From Acidobacteriota bacterium (GTDB lineage Bacteria; Acidobacteriota; Blastocatellia; Pyrinomonadales; Pyrinomonadaceae): a stretch of DNA of 8,313 nt. Position 1 is the stretch's first letter. Each line of letters begins with the position of its first letter. Both the position numbers and the translations under genes were made by a program. Location of the stretch: assembly GCA_003222855.1 (NCBI GenBank), contig QHXH01000049.1, positions 1 through 8,313 of the forward strand. The letters are read 5' to 3'. The notes under the pieces are model-generated. The model did no database searches. It worked only from the letters and a program-made list of their open reading frames with translations, and was not told the origin of the DNA. Shown in pieces: positions 6,282-8,313 of this stretch.

Positions 6282-6800
6282 TCACTGTAAGGCGCGTATT
6301 CGTCTTAGTAACTCTGCGACGATAGATTCCGGATCGATCTTCCGGCCGACAGCCGCTTCGACGGATATGGCGCTCTCCGGCATCACCGCGATTTCTTCCG
6401 CCGTCAGGTTAATTCCGATTCCTACGATCGCGGCCGCCGCTGAATCCGTCTCTACCGTCTCAGCCAAAATACCGCAGATCTTTCGATCGCGAACACAGAC
6501 GTCGTTGGGCCACTTGATATCTGTCGGCAACGCGCACGTCTTCATCAAAGAATCAGAAACTGCCAGCGCCGCCATCAGCGTGATGAGCGACCACACATTC
6601 TTAGCAAGTCTCGGCCTGAGAATTAGACTGAAGTACAGACCGGCGTCCTTCGGCGACTGCCAGGTGCGGTCAAGTCTGCCGCGCCCGCGCGTCTGCTCGC
6701 GCGCGATAATGCAAAAGCCTTCAGGCGCGCCCTCTCTGGCTTGTCGCATAGCTTCGAGATTGGTGGAATCGATCGAATGAATCGAATCTTCAAAGCGCAA
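6282..6800 (-). CDS. birA: Biotin--[acetyl-CoA-carboxylase] ligase, C-terminally truncated
   Basis: BirA activates biotin with ATP and attaches it to the biotin carrier protein of acetyl-CoA carboxylase. This 172-residue form has no N-terminal DNA-binding domain. It shows SIDSTN (9-14), the biotinyl-AMP loop TRGRGRLDRTW (37-47), GLYFSLILRP (54-63), KWPNDV with its active-site Lys (96-101), DRKICGILAE (105-114) and VGIGINL (126-132). It ends at LLRRIRALQ, just where the family continues with the last helix of the catalytic domain and the SH3-like C-terminal domain, so about 70-90 residues are missing. The sequence runs directly into a glycosyltransferase C-terminus in another frame, which indicates a deletion fusion. 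The TTG at 6798-6800 is the only possible start before an upstream in-frame stop and has a well-placed Shine-Dalgarno. Function without the C-terminal part is doubtful. Confidence 0.88.
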   Translation of the reverse strand: MRFEDSIHSIDSTNLEAMRQAREGAPEGFCIIAREQTRGRGRLDRTWQSPKDAGLYFSLILRPRLAKNVWSLITLMAALAVSDSLMKTCALPTDIKWPNDVCVRDRKICGILAETVETDSAAAAIVGIGINLTAEEIAVMPESAISVEAAVGRKIDPESIVAELLRRIRALQ

Positions 6801-6803
6801 GTA

Positions 6804-6814
6804 CTCACCTACCT
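6804..6814 (-). promoter_or_regulatory. Ribosome binding site of birA, supports the TTG start
   Basis: On the minus strand the sequence aggtaggtgag ends 3 bases before the TTG; its second agg is 7 bases from the start codon. Together with an in-frame TAG shortly upstream and no ATG or GTG in frame between them, it fixes the birA start at TTG. A GTG at 6806-6808 lies in a different frame and starts an unrelated short ORF. Confidence 0.6.
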
Positions 6815-6830
6815 GAAGCTAGCTAACCTT

Positions 6831-6867
6831 AAATTTCTTAGTGGTCTTTGTGTCTTAGTGGTGAAAT
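6831..6867. repeat. Short A/T-ended dispersed-type repeat with internal 9-base duplication
   Basis: The segment contains cttagtggt twice (6837-6845 and 6854-6862) separated by ctttgtgt, and is flanked by aaattt and gaaat, which are partly complementary. On the minus strand it reads as the 'accactaagacacaaag' type motif that I know as widespread intergenic filler in many environmental bacteria. It lies between the DUF1501 gene and birA and directly abuts the DUF1501 stop codon (6868-6870). No clear terminator hairpin or promoter is seen in the gap. Confidence 0.6.
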
Positions 6868-8127
6868 CTACCCCAGGAAACCGCGGAACTTAGATGCGCT
6901 GAGTTCATAACCCGGGAACACGGCCCTCATGTTAGTCGCGCCGAGATGCCTCTCAGCGATCTCGCCGAACACATTTCGAAAGTCGGTTGTCAGCGCCAGA
7001 TCGCGGCCCTCGTACAACTGATCGTTCTTAAGACCGGGCCAGTCGCCGTAGACTTTTCCGCCGCGCACGGTATTGCCCACGATGAACATCGCATTTGCAT
7101 GCCCGTGGTCGGTTCCGCGATTACCATTCTCTTTCACTGTACGGCCGAATTCTGACATCGTCAGGATCACAACATCGTCCATACGCGAGCCCAGGTCGGT
7201 GTAGAGCGCCGCGATCGCCGTGCTGAACTGTCGCAGCAAGTTACTGAGCTGTCCCTGCTGATTCCCTTCATTCACGTGAGTGTCCCAGCCGCCGACATCG
7301 GTGAACGCCACTTCCAAACCGACGCCCGCTTTGATCAATTGCGCGATTTGCAGCAGCGAATTTCCGAAAGGAGTCCGCGGATAATTCGCGCCGTTCTCAA
7401 CTTTGTATTGCGCGGGATTCACCTGCTTCAAATAGTTGATCGCTTCGAATGTTTCACGGCCTGTGCCATGTAACGCGTCGTTGACTAACTTGTCGTCGTA
7501 CATCGCTTCGAAGCCGCCTTGCACGGTAGCGGAACTCTGACCCGCGCGAATGTTGAAATCCGCCAGGTTCGACATCGCCAGCGTTGACGCTTTGCCTTGC
7601 ATCGCGCGCGGCATGTTCTGCGTCATCGACACGGCGCGGAACAGAGACCTCTGGCTGTCTGATTTCGATTGCAGGTAACGATTCAGCCAACCGTCCTGCG
7701 TCGACTTGACGCCCGGCGTCGCCGATTCCATGTAATCCTGCGCGTCAAAATGCGAGCGGGTGTTATCGGGCGAGCCTGACGCGTGCACAATCGCGAGGCG
7801 TTTCGAGTCCCAGAGCGGTTTGAAGGACTGAAGCGACGGATGCAGTCCAAAAAAGCCGTCGAGATTGATCGCCGATTCCGCGCCGCCATCAGGTTTGGCA
7901 ACCGCGATGTTCGGCCGCAGATCGTAATAGTTATGCTCCCCGTACGGGACGACGACGTTGAGTCCATCAACCGCGCCGCGTTGGAAGATTGCAATAAGTG
8001 TTTTGCGGCGCGCGGTGGCGTTGAGCGTTTCAGCTAACGCTCGTTTCAGAAACGAAGGCGCAGAGGCCATCACTCCAAAAGAAGCCAACGCGATGCTGCC
8101 GGATTTGATGAAGTATCTTCTGTTCAT
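6868..8127 (-). CDS. DUF1501 family protein with Tat signal peptide
   Basis: Exported protein of 419 residues of the DUF1501 family, which has an alkaline-phosphatase/sulfatase-like fold but no established function. The N-terminus NRRYFIKSGSIALASFGVMA is a twin-arginine signal (RR at 3-4, hydrophobic core about 9-22), probably cut near residue 32 (ALA). Further motifs are FQRGAVDGLNVVVPYGEHNYYDLRP (48-72, two overlapping blocks), HFDAQDYMES (126-135), DVGGWDTHVN (277-286), ILTMSEFGRTVKENG (321-335) and the family's terminal DHGHANAMFIVG (340-351). The ATG at 8125-8127 was chosen because it is preceded by gaggt at good spacing and starts exactly at the Tat motif. An in-frame ATG 24 codons upstream at 8199 lies in a repeat and gives a non-family leader. 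A DUF1800-type gene ends about 90 bases upstream, the usual partner of DUF1501. Confidence 0.9.
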   Translation of the reverse strand: MNRRYFIKSGSIALASFGVMASAPSFLKRALAETLNATARRKTLIAIFQRGAVDGLNVVVPYGEHNYYDLRPNIAVAKPDGGAESAINLDGFFGLHPSLQSFKPLWDSKRLAIVHASGSPDNTRSHFDAQDYMESATPGVKSTQDGWLNRYLQSKSDSQRSLFRAVSMTQNMPRAMQGKASTLAMSNLADFNIRAGQSSATVQGGFEAMYDDKLVNDALHGTGRETFEAINYLKQVNPAQYKVENGANYPRTPFGNSLLQIAQLIKAGVGLEVAFTDVGGWDTHVNEGNQQGQLSNLLRQFSTAIAALYTDLGSRMDDVVILTMSEFGRTVKENGNRGTDHGHANAMFIVGNTVRGGKVYGDWPGLKNDQLYEGRDLALTTDFRNVFGEIAERHLGATNMRAVFPGYELSASKFRGFLG

Positions 8128-8132
8128 GCTCG

Positions 8133-8140
8133 TTACCTCT
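8133..8140 (-). promoter_or_regulatory. Ribosome binding site deciding the DUF1501 start
   Basis: The minus-strand sequence agaggtaa contains gagg with 8 bases between it and the ATG at 8125-8127. This favours that ATG over the in-frame ATG at 8199, which has no such site. Confidence 0.7.
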
Positions 8141-8151
8141 AGGCTTTTACC

Positions 8152-8204
8152 TTTAGATGCGGCACCTGTGCCGCGGTCAACGACGGACAAGTCCGCCATC
8201 TAAA
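8152..8204. repeat. Palindromic repeat with two inner hairpins (REPIN-like)
   Basis: The ends tttagatg (8152-8159) and catctaaa (8197-8204) are perfect 8-base inverted repeats. Inside are gcggcac/gtgccgc (8159-8165 with 8168-8174) and cggac/gtccg (8184-8188 with 8191-8195). The element occupies most of the gap between the DUF1800-type gene and the DUF1501 gene. It belongs to a different family from the other repeats in the window. It could form a structure in the leader of the DUF1501 message, since it starts about 12 bases upstream of the ribosome binding site. Confidence 0.8.
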
Positions 8205-8215
8205 CAATTCAAATT

Positions 8216-8313
8216 TTACTGCCTTTGAAACTCCGGCGACCCGAGAATCAAGCCGGCGAGTTTCACTACGGGATTATCAATCTCCGCAGGACTCATCCGT
8301 GCGAGCTGCTGTT
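8216..8313 (-). CDS. DUF1800 family protein, last 31 residues (5' end outside window)
   Basis: The minus-strand frame is open from the window edge to a TAA at 8216-8218. The visible residues end KLAGLILGSPEFQRQ, the typical ending of DUF1800 proteins (LLLGSPEFQ near the C-terminus). The position directly upstream of, and in the same orientation as, a DUF1501 gene supports this, as the two families are very often paired. The fragment is too short to show anything about activity. Confidence 0.7.
   Translation of the reverse strand, partial: QQLARMSPAEIDNPVVKLAGLILGSPEFQRQ

Noticed and set aside
5743..6780. Plus-strand ORF of 345 codons antisense to coaX, the glycosyltransferase fragment and birA
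   Set aside because: It lies opposite genes with clear protein motifs, its translation is low-complexity and rich in Arg, Ser and Ala, and it shows no domain. It is a shadow frame produced by the codon bias of the minus-strand genes.
6801..6867. Promoter for birA in the gap upstream
   Set aside because: The A/T-rich stretches belong to the repeat, and no pair of -35 and -10 boxes at suitable spacing is convincing.
8128..8199. Extended N-terminus of the DUF1501 protein starting at 8199
   Set aside because: The extra 24 residues come mostly from a palindromic repeat, have no ribosome binding site and would put a Tat signal in the middle of the leader.

Overview
The window looks like a piece of an Acidobacteriota chromosome, possibly a Blastocatellia/Pyrinomonadales-type soil or metagenomic lineage. 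That placement is an inference. It rests on the gene set (a DUF1800/DUF1501 pair, rlmD next to comEC, a birA/coaX cluster), moderate GC, and many short palindromic dispersed repeats between genes. There is no rRNA, tRNA, CRISPR array, transposase or phage gene.

Layout. Nearly everything reads on the minus strand. From the right edge, in transcription order: the last 31 residues of a DUF1800-type protein (8216-8313); a Tat-exported DUF1501 protein (6868-8127); biotin ligase birA, cut short (6282-6800); a C-terminal piece of a UDP-glycosyltransferase-like protein (5960-6280); pantothenate kinase coaX, broken by a frame change (5216-5957); an uncharacterised coiled-coil protein of 236 residues (4367-5077); 23S rRNA uracil methyltransferase rlmD (3090-4292); and the DNA-uptake channel comEC with a damaged C-terminus (462-3086). 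On the plus strand at the left edge, the C-terminus of a cysteine dioxygenase (2-235) converges on comEC.

Gene relations. DUF1800/DUF1501 form a commonly paired exported module of unknown role. birA, the glycosyltransferase fragment and coaX are packed with gaps of 1-2 bases and look like one transcript. birA and coaX both serve cofactor metabolism (biotin attachment and the first step of CoA synthesis). rlmD and comEC are separated by 3 bases and are probably co-translated.

Two things stand out. First, three loci in under 6 kb carry the same kind of lesion, a loss of sequence combined with a frame change: comEC near its C-terminus, coaX in its C-terminal third, and the birA/glycosyltransferase junction. 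In the first two the missing downstream part is still readable one frame over. This is either real gene decay or a series of assembly/consensus deletions. Second, all five intergenic gaps longer than about 60 bases hold a short dispersed-looking repeat, each of a different family. Four of the five are built from inverted hairpin pairs (REPIN-like). Several touch genes directly: one supplies the coaX stop codon and last residues, one contains the last base of a stop codon and ends 3 bases from the rlmD start, and one abuts the DUF1501 stop codon.

I do not see a convincing new defence or biosynthetic system here. The most novel material is the repeat complement, the uncharacterised 236-residue protein, and the pattern of lesions.
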